DNA of 64,000 bases from Rachycentron canadum (GCA_038496675.1 CM076654.1:1907265-1971264); one strand, 5' to 3'. Positions 38,215 to 50,909 are shown, counted from the stretch's first letter. The notes: a model not told the origin generated them from the letters alone. Numbers and translations are program-made.

Positions 38215-40669
38215 AAAGTTACAGTGAAAAGGGCTCGGCCATACCAAACCCAGGTCCTTCCTCCTGGACCACAAGCCTCCTCCGCTAATGCTTTAAACTC
38301 AGTAATAACTACACTCTCTACCCCTGTGAGACGTTTTTCTTCTTATTTTTCTTTTACAATACTACTGTATGATGAACAAGACGATGATGTGACAAATTCA
38401 CTTAACATTGTGAAACAAGACCTTACAGAATCACAAACTCTCAGTCCACCTGCTTATTTCCACTCCTTCATGTGATCATTTTATATATTTACTATGGGTT
38501 GATATGGAGGATTGATGCTGATCAAACGGCTACACAATGTGCTGCCTATTAGAATTTAAGTTTCCTGACAATTGCCCAGTTCTTTGGAAATTCATAACTG
38601 ATTTCAGTTCAAAACCAGGATTTCTTTTGTATATTTTTGTGCTTTTTTTTTTTTTTTTTTTTTTTTTGCATTGTCACATGATGTTTTGGTAATCTCAGAA
38701 GTGAATAATGTTGACCATCTGGAAACAACGGCACACGTCAAGGTCTTGTATATATTAGAGATTAAGTGAACAGTTGGCTCTTCTAGTCAAAGTGTTGGAT
38801 GCAGGAGAAATGGACAAGTGTTAGCACCTTAGTGACTTCAACAGGGGTCAAATCCACTGGGTTGGATGTGCCTCGTAATGAAGGCATTTCCAAAACCCCA
38901 GCAGTGGCGAGTCTCTGCTGACAGTGGTTTGACGACGGACAAACCACGAAGGCCAAAGGAGGCTGTCGTGTCTGGTCCGGTCCAGTGTTAAGTGCATTCT
39001 CAGTGCAGGGAATTGTAAAGAAATCCAATATAAAGTTCTGTGAAATTTCATCGCCGACGCAAAACAAATGTGATCCATACCAAATTGTGTCCTCGAGCAC
39101 CAGCAAATAATCTCAGTGTAATTAATGAAATGTCATTAAAATTTCTTCGAAGAACTGAGGCCTAACATTCCTTCTTAATTCATAGCCTTTGTTTTGCAAA
39201 TAAACATTCAGAAAACTGGCGACGGAGCAGCTGATTTTCATGTCATGACGGGTAAAAGATGTTGTGCTTCGAAATCATTTCTCCTTGTATCCTGGAGGCA
39301 GATTAACAGATTTAAGCTTTCATTAGCCTGCAGCCTTTTTGACAGTATGACAGATGGGAACTTTCAAATAATACAGTGATTTCTTCAGAAACAACACATA
39401 CTGTACCAGAATATTTTTCCTGAGTGCTTGGGAAAATGAATCTTATGGAAAATATTATTTTGGGCCGGTGGACGTCAAGGGAAATTCCACACAGCATGAC
39501 AATTTACTTTATTTTGGGCTTTTTCTAAAATCCTCTGTCACCTCTGATTACAATGAGCTGAATGTATCAGTTACACATGTGCTACGCATGATATTCTACC
39601 TGAGTTTTCTTTGTGTATTGTGGCCACATTGGCTTTTGGGGGTTGGGGAGGTTGCACATTGTGCATTGCCTGCCTGAGAAGTGCATGTTTTTTTTAGTGT
39701 GGATCAAAGGAATCATTGTCATCTTTTTCATTCTGGCTACTCCTTCAGGCAAAATTAGACATATTCCATTTGGGGAACATGCAGTGCAATTCCTAAATAT
39801 TCAAAGATTGATATTATCAGGACAGAAAGAGACTAAGACTGGGTGGATGTGTAAGTTTGGATTAAGCACAAGGAAACATCCAAGTCTTGAAAAAGATCAT
39901 CTTCTCCAATGTAAGCAGGTCCTTAAAGGAGGAACTGAGCTCTCTCCCCTGAAAGGCTGTCTGTCTCGCACATGTTAAGAGTGTGGTTTCTCCCTCATCA
40001 GTTTATTAGCTTACATTGTAATGCAAAGCAACACATATGAAATCATTTAAAAGTATTTTTCAACTCATTTCAACTGCTGATTAGTGAAGAATTTCCTTAG
40101 CAAGAAAATTCTTGCAGGTTTATTTCTTGTTTATATACTGCTGGAACTACTCAGGAGCTGAAACTCCGTCCAAACCTATGGAGTCGTGCTTACACTCTGA
40201 AAATCAATTAAAACAAGGTGGTAATAAATCATCTACAGATTAGAGACCCCTTTCCTCCAGAGCTTGCCCCTAGGAAGACCTTGCAGGCCACTTTATCTGT
40301 GACACTCATCCTCCATCGACAGCACTTAGAAAGTACAAAGGAGAAGATGGCTGTGCGGCCTGGTAGCCTGATGGAAAAAGCTATGATGTGGAAACTATTT
40401 CCTGTCCTTTATCAGGGCCACTTAGCTATAGTCTACTGGGTGTGGTAAAAGCAAGGCGGCTTCTATCACATATGATCAAACACAGCACATCAACATCACT
40501 TGGCTCTTCCTGTGTATCCTAAGGGAAGTAACAAACAAATTCAGCGTTCTTTTCATTTTTCTTCTGCGGGGCAAAGGGGGGGGTATATCGCTACAGGCCG
40601 TTGGAAATGTTTTACTTTTCACAAGTAAACACTGGGCATCAGGCTGGACGATTAACTGAAAAAGTATCA

Positions 40670-41075
40670 GATCTGATAAGTAGAATCTCTCACGACTTGA
40701 TCTTGTTCACGTCAGTCCGTAGACTCTATGAAAGTGGAGCAAGTTCAGGGTCTGTAAAGTGAAGCCAGTGCTGAAGAGCCTTAGACCTTCATTCTCTCTA
40801 ATGACCATCAGGGGGCGACTCCACTGGTTGTTAAAGAAGTCAGATTGTATTGAAGTCTATGGGAAAATGTCCCTACTTCTCCCCTGATTTATTAGCTCAG
40901 TAAACGTTTTCCTAATGAGTTTATGGTCTCAGTCTCTAGTTTCAAGTCTTCAATACAACATGATGTTCATTTTTTAAATGATGGTCCATTTAGAGGAAAA
41001 TAGACCATAAAGCAGGGGGTGAATTAGGGGGCGTGGTTACTGTGTGATTGACAGACTGTACCAGACGCGACGACC
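40670..41075 (+). repeat. Dispersed teleost-type repeat (forward copy)
   Basis: Contains GACCATCAGGGGGCGACTCC, TGAGTTTATGGTCTCAGTCT, AATGATGGTCCATTTAGAGG, AATAGACCATAAAGCAGGG and ends near GGCGTGGTTACTGTGTGATT. The right half is an inverted match to 33660-33835, which shows it is a dispersed element. No coding sequence. I recall this as abundant in fish genomes; the class is not assigned. Confidence 0.65.
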
Positions 41076-43044
41076 CCCGGGTTATGTCCAAACATCCATA
41101 TCGCTCTTGTTACTTGAAGATTTCAAGCACCTCAAACTTTGGGAATCTCTCCCGAACCCAGTTTAGTTTGAAAACTCCAGGGTTGTGATGGAGCCTGGAT
41201 TGACAGTACTGGAGACATTTGATTGGGTCTTATCAGTCACTACTCCCAGACAGTGGTGGATGCAACATGGCTAGAGACCAAAGGTAACATCACCAAGAAC
41301 CAAGTACCAAAGAAATCATTCGTTCATCGCAATTATCGTGATATGGATTTGAAGTCATATCAGCCCTTTTAACAGCTGGAATAACCATGAGAATAAATTA
41401 TTTAAGGACTACAAATCCCTTTTTTATTGTACCCTAAACCTCTGTCATTTAATATATTAATAGATAAGGATCATTTCTGGGGTCAGTCCCGGCATGTTTC
41501 AGTGAATCGGATGCAATATGGCCAATCTGAGGTTTGTCCACCTCAGCCTTCAGTCTTTGTATTTTGCTATTGTAAAAATTGAGTGTGAATGTAAACAGTC
41601 ATTAAAATCAGGATCCTATTGGATTGAACTCTTAACAAAACCTCTAGTAAACTTGAATCAGATTTTTTTTCTTGTGTCTTCGATACAGCCAGTGAGGGAG
41701 GGCACATACTTCCTTAATCTGGTCATTAATATGAAATATGAAATGACTTCTAAAACGTGGCAACTTCCAGGTCAAACAGCAGCATGTTATTTATTATCTG
41801 CTGCACCAGCTGGTCCAAAACTGGCGTGTGTGTTGATGTATGTGCTGCGTGGTGGGATGTGGTGGTGAGCTTAAGCCTGGCAGGATGTGTGTCTCTGGAC
41901 AGAGTTCGCGGGGGTAGAGCTCCAAATTTACACACCCGTCCAAAATCGCAAAGTGCAAGGAAGGCAATTGGCTTGACAGCAAATGTAACAGAGACTGCAA
42001 AACCTCGTCGCCCGAGGGCCCTCACCCAGAGTAGCAGTCGAAGAGAGTGGCGGTGGTTTGGCTCGCTAAAAATGAGCCCGGGATCAGCTTTGTGAGGCTT
42101 CTCATGTCAGTCACATCCACAATCTTATTTTCGCTAAGCATCTGGAGGCTGGATCCGCAGTGAAATGTATTCGCCGTGCGTGTTTCGTGGCGCTGGTTTT
42201 ACTTGGCGCAGCGAGTGATGGCTCACTTTTAATATAGAGGAGAGAGTTAGAGAGCGGGGAGAATTCTTGAGGCAGACTGTAAAAACGTAGCAGCACAATG
42301 GACAATGAGAATGGCTGTGGTTTGCACTGTGGGGAGATCACGGGGAGCCTGATGGAAACCTCGCAGCGCTGCCGTGAGCACGCGAGGTCAGGACATATGC
42401 TGACATGGACTTCTGGGCTCGAGCCAGAGCCGGAGCAGGCAGGAAATGGAGGCCTCACGTCTGCTCAGCAGTGCTCCCCTTCTCCTCTTGTTTGTCTCTC
42501 ACTTTAGATCAAATGTTATTCTTATCCCAGATAAAAATGCACAACTATCAAGACTGGCAGTTTGAGAATATTATATCAAAGAACAGGATATTTATATTCT
42601 GAAACAATAAAAGTCCTGAGGTATGTGTGATATGACACTAGCCTACATTTTAAACACTAGAACATGGTCTTTTTGTTTAGTAGGGTTATTGTTTCATAGC
42701 ATTTTATCAAATCTGGACCCATGATTCAGAATCAGATTGAGTTCTAGATCATTTCAGGATCTCATCCCATCAATTTAGATTGAATTAAAGTTACATTAAC
42801 AAATCAAAGATAAATAATTCAAATAAAATATTTTTATTTAGGATCCAAAGTTGAAACAGGAACTCAGCACCCTACTCTACCCTACTTTTGCAACTCCTAC
42901 CTGACAACCCATTTGGTTTCTCCCGAGCCAAACAACCACACAACTTTTTTTTTTCAATACACATATTGAATTTCACTTATGTCTGATGAGAGCACCAGGT
43001 CTTTTGTTTGGTCTTTTTTTTTTTGTGTGTGATGTGTTGGCAAA

Positions 43045-43097
43045 CCCCCTCCCCTCCCCACCTCCCCTCCCCACCTCCCGTCCCCCTCCGCCCGCCT
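43045..43097 (-). other. G-quadruplex-prone tract (minus strand)
   Basis: The plus strand has many C3-C5 runs spaced by one to three bases, including a 13-bp unit CCTCCCCTCCCCA repeated. The minus strand therefore carries more than four G-runs within about 50 nt, enough for a G-quadruplex. Located in cfap299 intron 2. Confidence 0.7.
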
Positions 43098-45390
43098 TTC
43101 TCCTTTTCAGAGCCGAGCTGTGAGGAGGAGTGTGTTGTCCTTAAGAATGAGACAGGGCAACAACAGGGCAACATCTGATTAGCATTCACAGCACTATCTC
43201 CACTCCCTTGGTATTTTATTACCACAGGTGCAGGGGCATTCATTGATCAGATGCACGCTACAGGCGAGGTTAGCTCCTTAATTGAAAACAGCTCTATTTA
43301 TACACCTGCAGGCACTAAAGGTCTCCAAGGGCGAGCAGGGAGGTTAAAAAGAAGAGAAAGGAAGGGGGAAAAAACAGAGTAGTGACAGAGCAGTGAAAAA
43401 AAGACATGCCTTAGGAGACGTAGGTTAAGGCCTGCAGAGGAGGCGAAAGGCATTCCCAAAACAGCATGGCTACCCAGTGCCACGGGAGGATAGTATGCAA
43501 GTGCAAACGCCTTGAGGGGAGAACTGGTTTTTGAAACAAATAAATGCAAATCTAAATCCATGGCTCTTCCTAACATCACTTTAATAGATGCATTTTTTTT
43601 TTTCCTTCTTCTTCTTTTCCAGCCAAAAAACATCTACATTTAGCCTGTTTACCGTACGACTGCCAGCCTTTGTGGCCGCTGTCTTTTCTTTTTTTTTTTT
43701 TTTTTTTCCTCAAAACACTGTACTGATTGTGCGTCTCCACTTTGCAGGTGGTACATTGCATCCTGGGGGCCCGTGTTTTCACAGTGTGACCATAACAGGG
43801 GGTCAGAGGGTCAGTTTTGTGGAAGTCCAATCAGAAAAACCACAGAGGAAAGAGCAATCTGCATTTAGACACACAGCGGGAGGGGGCACTCAGCTCAAAC
43901 TGACCACTTTTGATGGAAAAAGTCTGCAAGTGCTGTGCGTTTTTTTTTCCCTTTTTCTTTTCTGTCTTGTCAAGGACTTTTACAGGATGTCAAATTTTCA
44001 AGGGTGGGAAAGCAATTAAAGCTGTTAATTATTTCAAAAACCATGTATGCAAAACATATGTCGACTCCAGGTTGTTAGCTTTGGAGCAATAATCCAAACA
44101 GCAGGTGAAATGTACTTTTTCACATTTTTCACACAATGTCACCAGGTCACATAATGACTGACAACAGTGTGAGGAAGCCTTGAAGACGGCAGAAGTATCG
44201 GATTATTATTTAAGGGTTACGTTCAATGTAAAAAAAAGAAAATGACATTAATTTGCTATAAGCTATCATTTACCTAGAACAGGATCACATCCAATGTAAA
44301 GTGTTTTCCTTTTGAAACGGCATAACACCGCTGGTTAATTACCTTGGAGAGGAGTCAAAAACCACTTGCCGCGGTCTGGTCAGCTCAGAACAACGCACTG
44401 TGAAACGGTCATGAGTGATGTCTTTCCTAGAGACGTCCGATTATTACCAGAGCATTTCCATCTGTCCGCTGCAGAGCGCTGATCAAAAATGAGCCGCTCT
44501 ATAATTGATTCAAATGGCAAAAAATAAGAAGAATAAAAAACGGACGTGAGCCAGTGAAGTGGGCAGGTGCTTTGAATAAAACATCTCATCGTTTCACAGA
44601 CATGTTTTTCTCACAAGGCCTCTGTCAAAATCAATATAAAGGGCAAACAGGAAACAACTCCACTCCCTCTGTGGCACTGGCACGTAAACACAATGAATAC
44701 AACACTATCATCTCTGTCGACTTGACGAATAAAACTGATTAAGTGCTAATTGATCATTTGCAACAGTTCTTAGAGATTAGTTTTTTAATAGTGTTCAACT
44801 GGGCATTAAGCAGATTAATAAGAATTCACTCTAGCACTTATTTGACTTTAACACTTAATGTCAAACATAAGACATTATTTTGCTGTAACTCTGGGTCACA
44901 ACATGGATCCAATCCACTTCAAACTACAGCTGCTGTCGTCTACAAACTGACACGAGGTGTGAATTTGATAGATTTTCCTTCAGAATCAGTCTGGACTGGG
45001 TATCAACAATGTGGAGTATCTAACCCTGTATTCCCAACAAAGACAGCACACATGCAAACACGTCTCAGGACAGGATCACGGCCTTTGAAAGTGTGGATGT
45101 CTACGTGGATGTCGATCTTGGAAACGGAACAGACTACTGTGTATATAACATCCCAGTGTTCCCGTACAACATTTCCCTGGATCCTGCTGGGACAAGATGA
45201 AAGGCTTTGTGGCCTAATATCACTGTAACTGCAGGTGTGGAGGCTCCCATTTCACCAGTGTCACTGATGTTCACAGACATTTTGGAGGAGGAGGAGGGGG
45301 GGACAACAACAGTGAGACATCTGCACGTTTGGATAAGCATCTGAGGGTTCAATCAAATCCAACACCTAGCAGGTAAATGTTTGGATACAG

Positions 45391-45394
<4 letters not shown>

Positions 45395-45424
<30 letters not shown>
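45395..45424. repeat. (TG)n microsatellite
   Basis: Fifteen TG units in cfap299 intron 2. Confidence 0.97.
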
Positions 45425-45426
<2 letters not shown>

Positions 45427-47268
45427 TTATTTGGAGTCTGTTCTGGCTTGTCATCAAAGGAGATACCACAGCCACATGGCTTTATCAAGAATGAGAACAG
45501 AAATCTGTCTGATCACTTTCCTAAAAGGGGAGGGGGGGGGTGCGTTTGCAGAGAACTCCAGTTTGTAGTTTTGTCGTCCAGCTTGTTTATGTTGAGCATT
45601 TTGATCTAATTTTGATGACTTGCTTCCACTGACAGTGGAAGTCATATAATAATGTAAAAAAAAATCTTTGTCATATAATAATAATTAGAGATTACAGAAG
45701 ATTAAATATCTTTTGTACCTTCTTTTTACTTTTTGCGATGCAATCCTTTTATTATCTGTTGTATCTTTATAGTTATGTCTTTATAGTTTTAGTATATAGA
45801 TGTGCACACACACATAATAATTTATTTTGAAGTATATTTTCTGTCCTCCCTCTGTAAGTTCACCTCATTTATGCCCTGCCCTGTTAAAAAGTTGCCATAT
45901 CAATAAAGGTTATTATAATTATTGTTATTATTATTATAATCTTTAGGCTTTGATCTGTTGATTAGACAGAACAAAGTCAGTGAAGGCATCAGAAAAGACT
46001 ATATAACTATATAAACATTTCGTCTTTTATCTTTTTAATATTTCAACTCATTAATCAGGAAAATAATCAGCAGATACTGAAAAAAAAATCATTTGCTTCC
46101 CTCTACACACCTTCGCTGTGAGCTAGCTAGCACCAACTGTGTGCGTTTGTGTTCGTCTCAGCCCCTGACTGAACTCTTGTTTCTTCTTGTGTCTGTGCAT
46201 TTATAAAAACCGAGGACAAGCAGCACATTCATGTTGAATCATTGTGAACCTGCACGGACTTTGCAGCTTTCTGTTGATATAGCTTGGAATCAGGCTACAT
46301 CAATCATGCCGCAAAAAAACGCCTGTGAGATCCGCCTCACAACAACGAGAACGAAGCTACGTTCAATCGATTGCACGGTGTCAAAAAAAGTAAACCTCCT
46401 AATTAATTTTAATGAGACTCCTGCACAGGCAGAGCGAGGATCCTGACACAAGTTTTTCCTGCAACGCAACATCAAACAATAAGCGCGTTGGTCAATCAAA
46501 CACATGTAAATGCACATTCCTGGTGGATCATATTCAGCCGCCGCATTTTTCTACTGTTTCGTGCAGCTGTCAGGACACATGATAAAATGATTGTCTTTGT
46601 AATAACAACACAACCACACCACCTCAGCCGCTTGAGTAAAAAACGCACTGATATTTGCTTTTTGTGCATCAGAGCCCGCTACTATTTACTGCATGTAGCA
46701 ACAATAACACAATACCTTAATCAGATTTCACCGGGTCAGACGTCAGGAAAGAAATTTTATGAAAAGTTAAATTAAAAAACTGTGGATGATTTATGTCAAA
46801 GCCACATTTTTTTGTCATATGCTTTTATAAAAAATATGACCAGAACTGGTTTGGAACTGAAACCGTCTGAGACGCCACAGCACTGGTGCAGAAACCGATA
46901 CACAGGGAGCTCCCAGCTTCCACCACAACAAACAATTTCTAGGGAAAAGACTGAGGATCACTCATCTAAAAATATTATTCTTTCACGCTGTATGAAAAGT
47001 CGGTACAATGAACCACAGAACAGTAACACAGAGGGGCTGAGACCAGAGGGGTAACCTTTCTTCTCCTAGCCACACTGACTGATTGATTCCCAAATCCACC
47101 GACCACATTCAGACTTTAAAACAGCCAAAATTCATTCTCAGAGTCCAGCAGAGCCTTCTGATATTCTAGCATCTGACTGGTGGTTGGTGTGAGTTTGTCT
47201 CCCCCGTTTAGTCATTGCAGACCACACCTCAGTAAGCGCAGTGGTGGGTTGGTGAGACGTTAACTCAC

Positions 47269-47411
47269 ATTGGCTGGCTCCTGTTGTACAGAGCGTTGCT
47301 CCTCGCAGCCTCTGCAGCCTGTGCAGCTGCTTTCTTCTCCTCGAATTCCTCCCTGCTCAGGACCGTGCCCTTGTGGCCGTGCTCCACCAGCTTACGAGCC
47401 AACTCCCTGCT
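47269..47411 (-). CDS. cfap299: cfap299, coding exon 2
   Basis: Internal exon of 143 bp (47 codons plus two bases). The acceptor CTCTTGCAG lies just above 47411 and the GTGAGT donor just below 47269. It encodes SRELARKLVEHGHKGTVLSR, then an acidic and alanine-rich helix EEFEEKKAAAQAAEAARSNA, then LYNRSQP. This corresponds to the family segment ELARQLVELGYRG...REDFEARKAA known from mammals. The last two bases (AT) combine with the first base of exon 3 to give ATG, a methionine codon, so the frame is kept. The exon sits 3.1 kb below exon 1. The alanine-rich helix is more repetitive than the human one I remember, but no residue breaks the reading frame. Confidence 0.93.
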
Positions 47412-50400
47412 CTGCAAGAGACAAGGAAAAGGAGAGGAGTTGGTCAAGGAGAGGGTACATGGCCTGCAGTCTGGCCTGGAGATTGTCGGTCTTGAATTTT
47501 GGCACAATCCTGTAATTTCATTTTTTTTTTTCAGCGCTCTTCCCAGAGGCCACTTCAGGATTAACTACTGTTGTACCACACTGTATTTTTTTTTATTACA
47601 AAGCAGGTCTATGGTTTATATTAATACAGTGAAAGTATCAAAGGTCTCAGTCCACAGAGAAATGCTCTCAGCCTTAATTCAGAAACGGCCTTAAAAGAAG
47701 CCGTCAGGACTTCTGGAACTTTGTGATGTCACAAAAAAAAAAAAACAGTGACCGCCCTAAGCCACGCCCCCAAGTCCAGCAAACCTGGACCCACCATCCA
47801 ACTCTGCAGGATTTGGTTTCTCTGAGAGTTTACACTTTTATTGGATCAAGAAAACAGTCAGCTCTCTGACATGTTGTTGCTAGCGTTCAAGAAGAGGAGA
47901 TGCAGAACTGCATATAAAGCAGGGACCTTAAAAAAATCAAAAATTACAGGTTCTTTTCTCTGTCAAAAGCAACATCTCCCCATAGTTTGGACATCCCATC
48001 AGGGGAATATTTGCTACTTTTGTTCCATAAATAAATTAGATGATTAATTTTCTGTTGATCCTCTGATTGATGCGTCAGTGGGTGTTTCAGATAAAGCATA
48101 TATTCAGTTTCAGTAACGTCCTGCATCTGAGTCCAGCTCATTAATCACCACTGACAAACGAAATTAGAAATTTTGTCAACCACTAAGATCTTGGATTTAC
48201 TTCCCACTAAAGCCTTAAAATTGTTATTTTACTTCCCGCCGCAAAATATGGAAGTGATCCCCTGCTCTGCAACACCACAAGCTTCAGTTATACAGTTTAG
48301 TTTTGTGGGTTTTGTGTGATTTCATGCATGCACACAGGTCCATTCATGTTCAAAGTGTGTGTGCGGGAGCCTACATGTGAGAGCCTTAGCAGGGATTGTT
48401 AGCTACATTATTCCAATCACTGTTTGCAGAGCCGCTGTCATTAAAACCAAGCCATAAAGTCATCATCTAAAAACCAAATCTCGCTGTCAAATCCTGTGGC
48501 TTGTCAGATCAAAGCTTCTGCCACATGTCCTCCTACCCAAAATCCTAGCAGCCGGGCCTGTGTCCGCACCCGAGAGGAAAAGTTATATTTTCCTTCAACT
48601 TTGATGTGGCTCACCAGAAATGAGACTCAGACATTTCCCGGTCCTAAAATTGGCCTGAAAATCATTGTCTTCATTTTCAAGGCTCATTGAATAAGTCTAT
48701 TTGAATGAACTGCTTCTTAAAGTCCACACAGCAGGACTTGGACTAATACCCCAGAACATCGATGGCCAAGACCACAGTGACTTTGCAGCACAAGCTATTA
48801 ATTACCTCAGTTTTCTGAGTTCACGGTCATAGTTTGCGACAAGCTCTAAATAGCGTAATCTGGGAAAAATAGGTTTATAATTAGTTGACTTATCAGAAGT
48901 TAGCGTGGCTGCACAGGTTAGATGACCTGGGCTGACTGTGCTCTGTCACAACACAGGGGTGATTGAGTTTGATTTGATTGACTGCAGCTGATTATCAGGT
49001 CAGATAGGACTTGCTCTCTTCTCTGTGTGGACACAGGTGTTCAAACAAAACAGCCAAAGCAGCAGCTAGGTATATCATTAACAAGTGTGCCATCTGCTGG
49101 GCAAAAGAAGGACCTCTTGTTTCTGATGAGCAGGTTAAATACATTTTAAGCACAAAAACATGGAGAGATTTACATTGAAGAAAATCTAGATATAATTCAG
49201 TTCCTCTATTGACATGAAGATGTAAATTACAAATGTAGACTCTGACACTTCCTCTTAAAAGGTCATATGATATCATATCATATATATATATATATTAGTA
49301 TAAAGATGGTTTCTAGTGATGCTCAGCATGTTTTATTAATAATGGGGGATACATTTGACGTAATAACACCTGTTACAAAAGGGAGACTTTTCAATAACTA
49401 AACTTGGACAATTTAATTTCAAATGATTTTTCATTTAATTTAGTTAATCGTAGCTTTTCCAGGCTACATAGTCTTAGTGTTTTACAGTAAGTTTTGGATT
49501 TTCCATCCAATATGTATTGATATGGACCCAATAATTTGGTTGGTGTAGTCTTGCCGTGTTTTGGTCTTTCCACACACCATTTTAAATGAATCTTTTTTTT
49601 GTTTCTACTGCTCTGAAACTGTACAACTGAGGAATTATATTTTTAAAAATGTTATTAAAAATATATATATGTGTACTTTCCCTCTAAAGGGAATTTAAAA
49701 TGATTAGGTTGGAAGGTGCTTCTTCTCTGGAAAAACGCAGTTAAAACCCCACTACCACAACTGTGTGTGGCTGCCACCTAGTGTGTAACCACAGGCACTA
49801 CACCAACAAAACTTTCCCCCATGGTAAAGCATGCATTTGTGCAACTACAGACACTGCTTTAATGCAGCAAAAGTGGATGTTTGTGGATGACAACTGTCAA
49901 GAAAATAAGGAGAAACAACTACAACAGCAATAATATAAAACGCTTGCATCTTGCACATCGTTTTGGATATAGAGCACCACACGCCAGATTCCATTCAAAA
50001 CCTTAGCAAGTCTGGTACTTTGCTCACCGGTAACACTCACAGCCTATGTTAACGTCCATTAAACTGTTTACCAATCGGAAGGATACCGAGACCAATACGG
50101 CAAATACTTATCTTATCAAACGGCAAATAAACCAATATAAATCAACTTGTAGAGTCGCTTTTTTAGCGCCATAATCTTATTGGACCGCAACAACGTTAGC
50201 TAGCTGCTGCTGCTGTCTTGTAAGCAACAGATATTAAACAAGTGGTGTTGTGTCGTTATAAGAACAGGTTTGATGATTTGGTACATACCGAATAGAATAA
50301 GGGCTGTTGGCGATTTTTAAAAGTCAAAAGTTGTGTTTTTATAGTATTGCAGTGTTGCGGACTGCCTAAGACAACCTTAAACTGATAACTTACTTAAGGC

Positions 50401-50502
50401 GGTTCTGACGGGCTGTGCGAAACAGAGCGGAAGCGGGGCTACGTAGGCAAAGATATGCTAACACGAGGGCTAAAGTCAACAGTTTGTACCAGTGTAACTC
50501 AC
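47412..50502 (-). other. cfap299: cfap299 intron 1
   Basis: This 3.1-kb intron lies between the phase-0 GTGAGT donor of exon 1 and the CTCTTGCAG acceptor of exon 2. It contains one dispersed TTAA-element copy near the acceptor side (about 47596-47931) and a short (TA)n tract around 49276-49295. No other gene was seen. Confidence 0.9.
47596..47931 (+). mobile_element. TTAA-flanked non-autonomous element, copy D (left end truncated)
   Basis: Contains ACAAAGCAGGTCTATGG, AATACAGTGAAAGTATCAAA, the TTTGTGATGTCACA core and an A run, and ends CAGGGACCTTAA (TTAA at 47928-47931). The outermost left terminus is missing. It lies 185 bp upstream of cfap299 exon 2, inside intron 1. Confidence 0.72.
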
Positions 50503-50610
50503 TTTTAAGTAAAATAAATCCATTGGCGTGACTTTGGAGTCCAGATAATCTTCGTAGAGTTTATATTGTGTTATAGAATCGCGAAAACGAACCGCGGTGT
50601 TGTACTCCAT
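50503..50610 (-). CDS. cfap299: cfap299, coding exon 1 (start codon)
   Basis: First coding exon of cilia- and flagella-associated protein 299 (C4orf22), a roughly 230-residue protein that is ciliary or testis-enriched in vertebrates and has no known catalytic activity. The ATG is the complement of 50608-50610. Thirty-six codons run to ...DLFYLK and end in phase 0 at a GTGAGT donor just below 50503. The stretch YEDYLDSKVTPMDLFYL matches the family's N-terminal pattern, which in human reads YEDYLDSQVTAADLYYL as I recall it. The start is chosen because it gives the family's usual spacing to this motif, and promoter-type motifs lie directly upstream. Joining to the next exon gives ...FYLK then SRELARKLVE with no frame break. 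The exon is only 36 codons, too short to call on length alone; the splice signals and homology carry the call. Confidence 0.92.
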
Positions 50611-50628
50611 CTTCTCTGTGTTTTAAAG

Positions 50629-50642
50629 GCTGCTATAGCAAC
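50629..50642. promoter_or_regulatory. RFX X-box upstream of cfap299
   Basis: GCTGCTATAGCAAC is a near-palindromic X-box. The consensus is GTTGCC-AT-GGCAAC or GTTGCT-AT-AGCAAC, with one mismatch here. It lies 19 bp upstream of the cfap299 ATG. RFX-family factors use such sites to switch on ciliary genes, and the predicted product is a ciliary protein, so the context fits. The motif is seen; its function is inferred. Confidence 0.72.
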
Positions 50643-50654
50643 CGCGCCACATGC

Positions 50655-50671
50655 ACGTCATCACCGGAAGT
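50655..50671. promoter_or_regulatory. CRE-like and ETS sites in the cfap299 proximal promoter
   Basis: ACGTCAT at 50655-50661 has a CREB/ATF-type core. It is followed at once by ACCGGAAGT (50663-50671), a strong ETS/GABPA-type site. Both lie 45-61 bp upstream of the ATG, next to the X-box, in a locally CpG-richer stretch (about 50400-50700). No TATA box is evident, so this looks like a TATA-less housekeeping or ciliary promoter. The transcription start is not determined. Confidence 0.55.
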
Positions 50672-50878
50672 CAGGGAATCAACGTGGCCGCGCCCCCAAA
50701 TATATCTGCTCGTCCAGGGGCAATTAATTCTCCCAAGGGGCAACATGGGAAACTGGGACTGTTGTGGTTGAAGTCAGTTCTGCGTGGTTTTTAAAGGGAG
50801 TTACTGGTAAGAGTGGATGTTACAATTAGGCACAGTAAAAACATTATTATATATAAAACACACAATGCTCCGTCCCCC

Positions 50879-50909
<31 letters not shown>

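Larger units (their letters stand above)
34719..47268 (-). other. cfap299: cfap299 intron 2
   Basis: This 12.5-kb intron is bounded by a GTGAGT donor (below 47269) and a TTTTCCAG acceptor (above 34718). It holds two dispersed repeat copies (35801-36023 and 40670-41075), a retrocopy-like poly(A) end (36450-36496), a 22-bp palindrome (38193-38214), a cytosine-rich tract (43045-43097), (AATC)n and (TG)n repeats, and no supported gene. Confidence 0.88.

Noticed and set aside
42000..42480. CG-richer stretch with several overlapping frames
   Set aside because: Considered as a CpG-island promoter or hidden exon, but no splice pair, no conserved peptide and no core promoter motif was found.
43588..44019. 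143-codon plus-strand frame
   Set aside because: Built on T runs (poly-Phe), with no recognisable protein features.
44743..45228. Longest plus-strand frame (161 codons)
   Set aside because: No domain, no family likeness and ordinary non-coding codon use in this frame. A different frame over its right part looks more protein-like and is listed as a weak finding.
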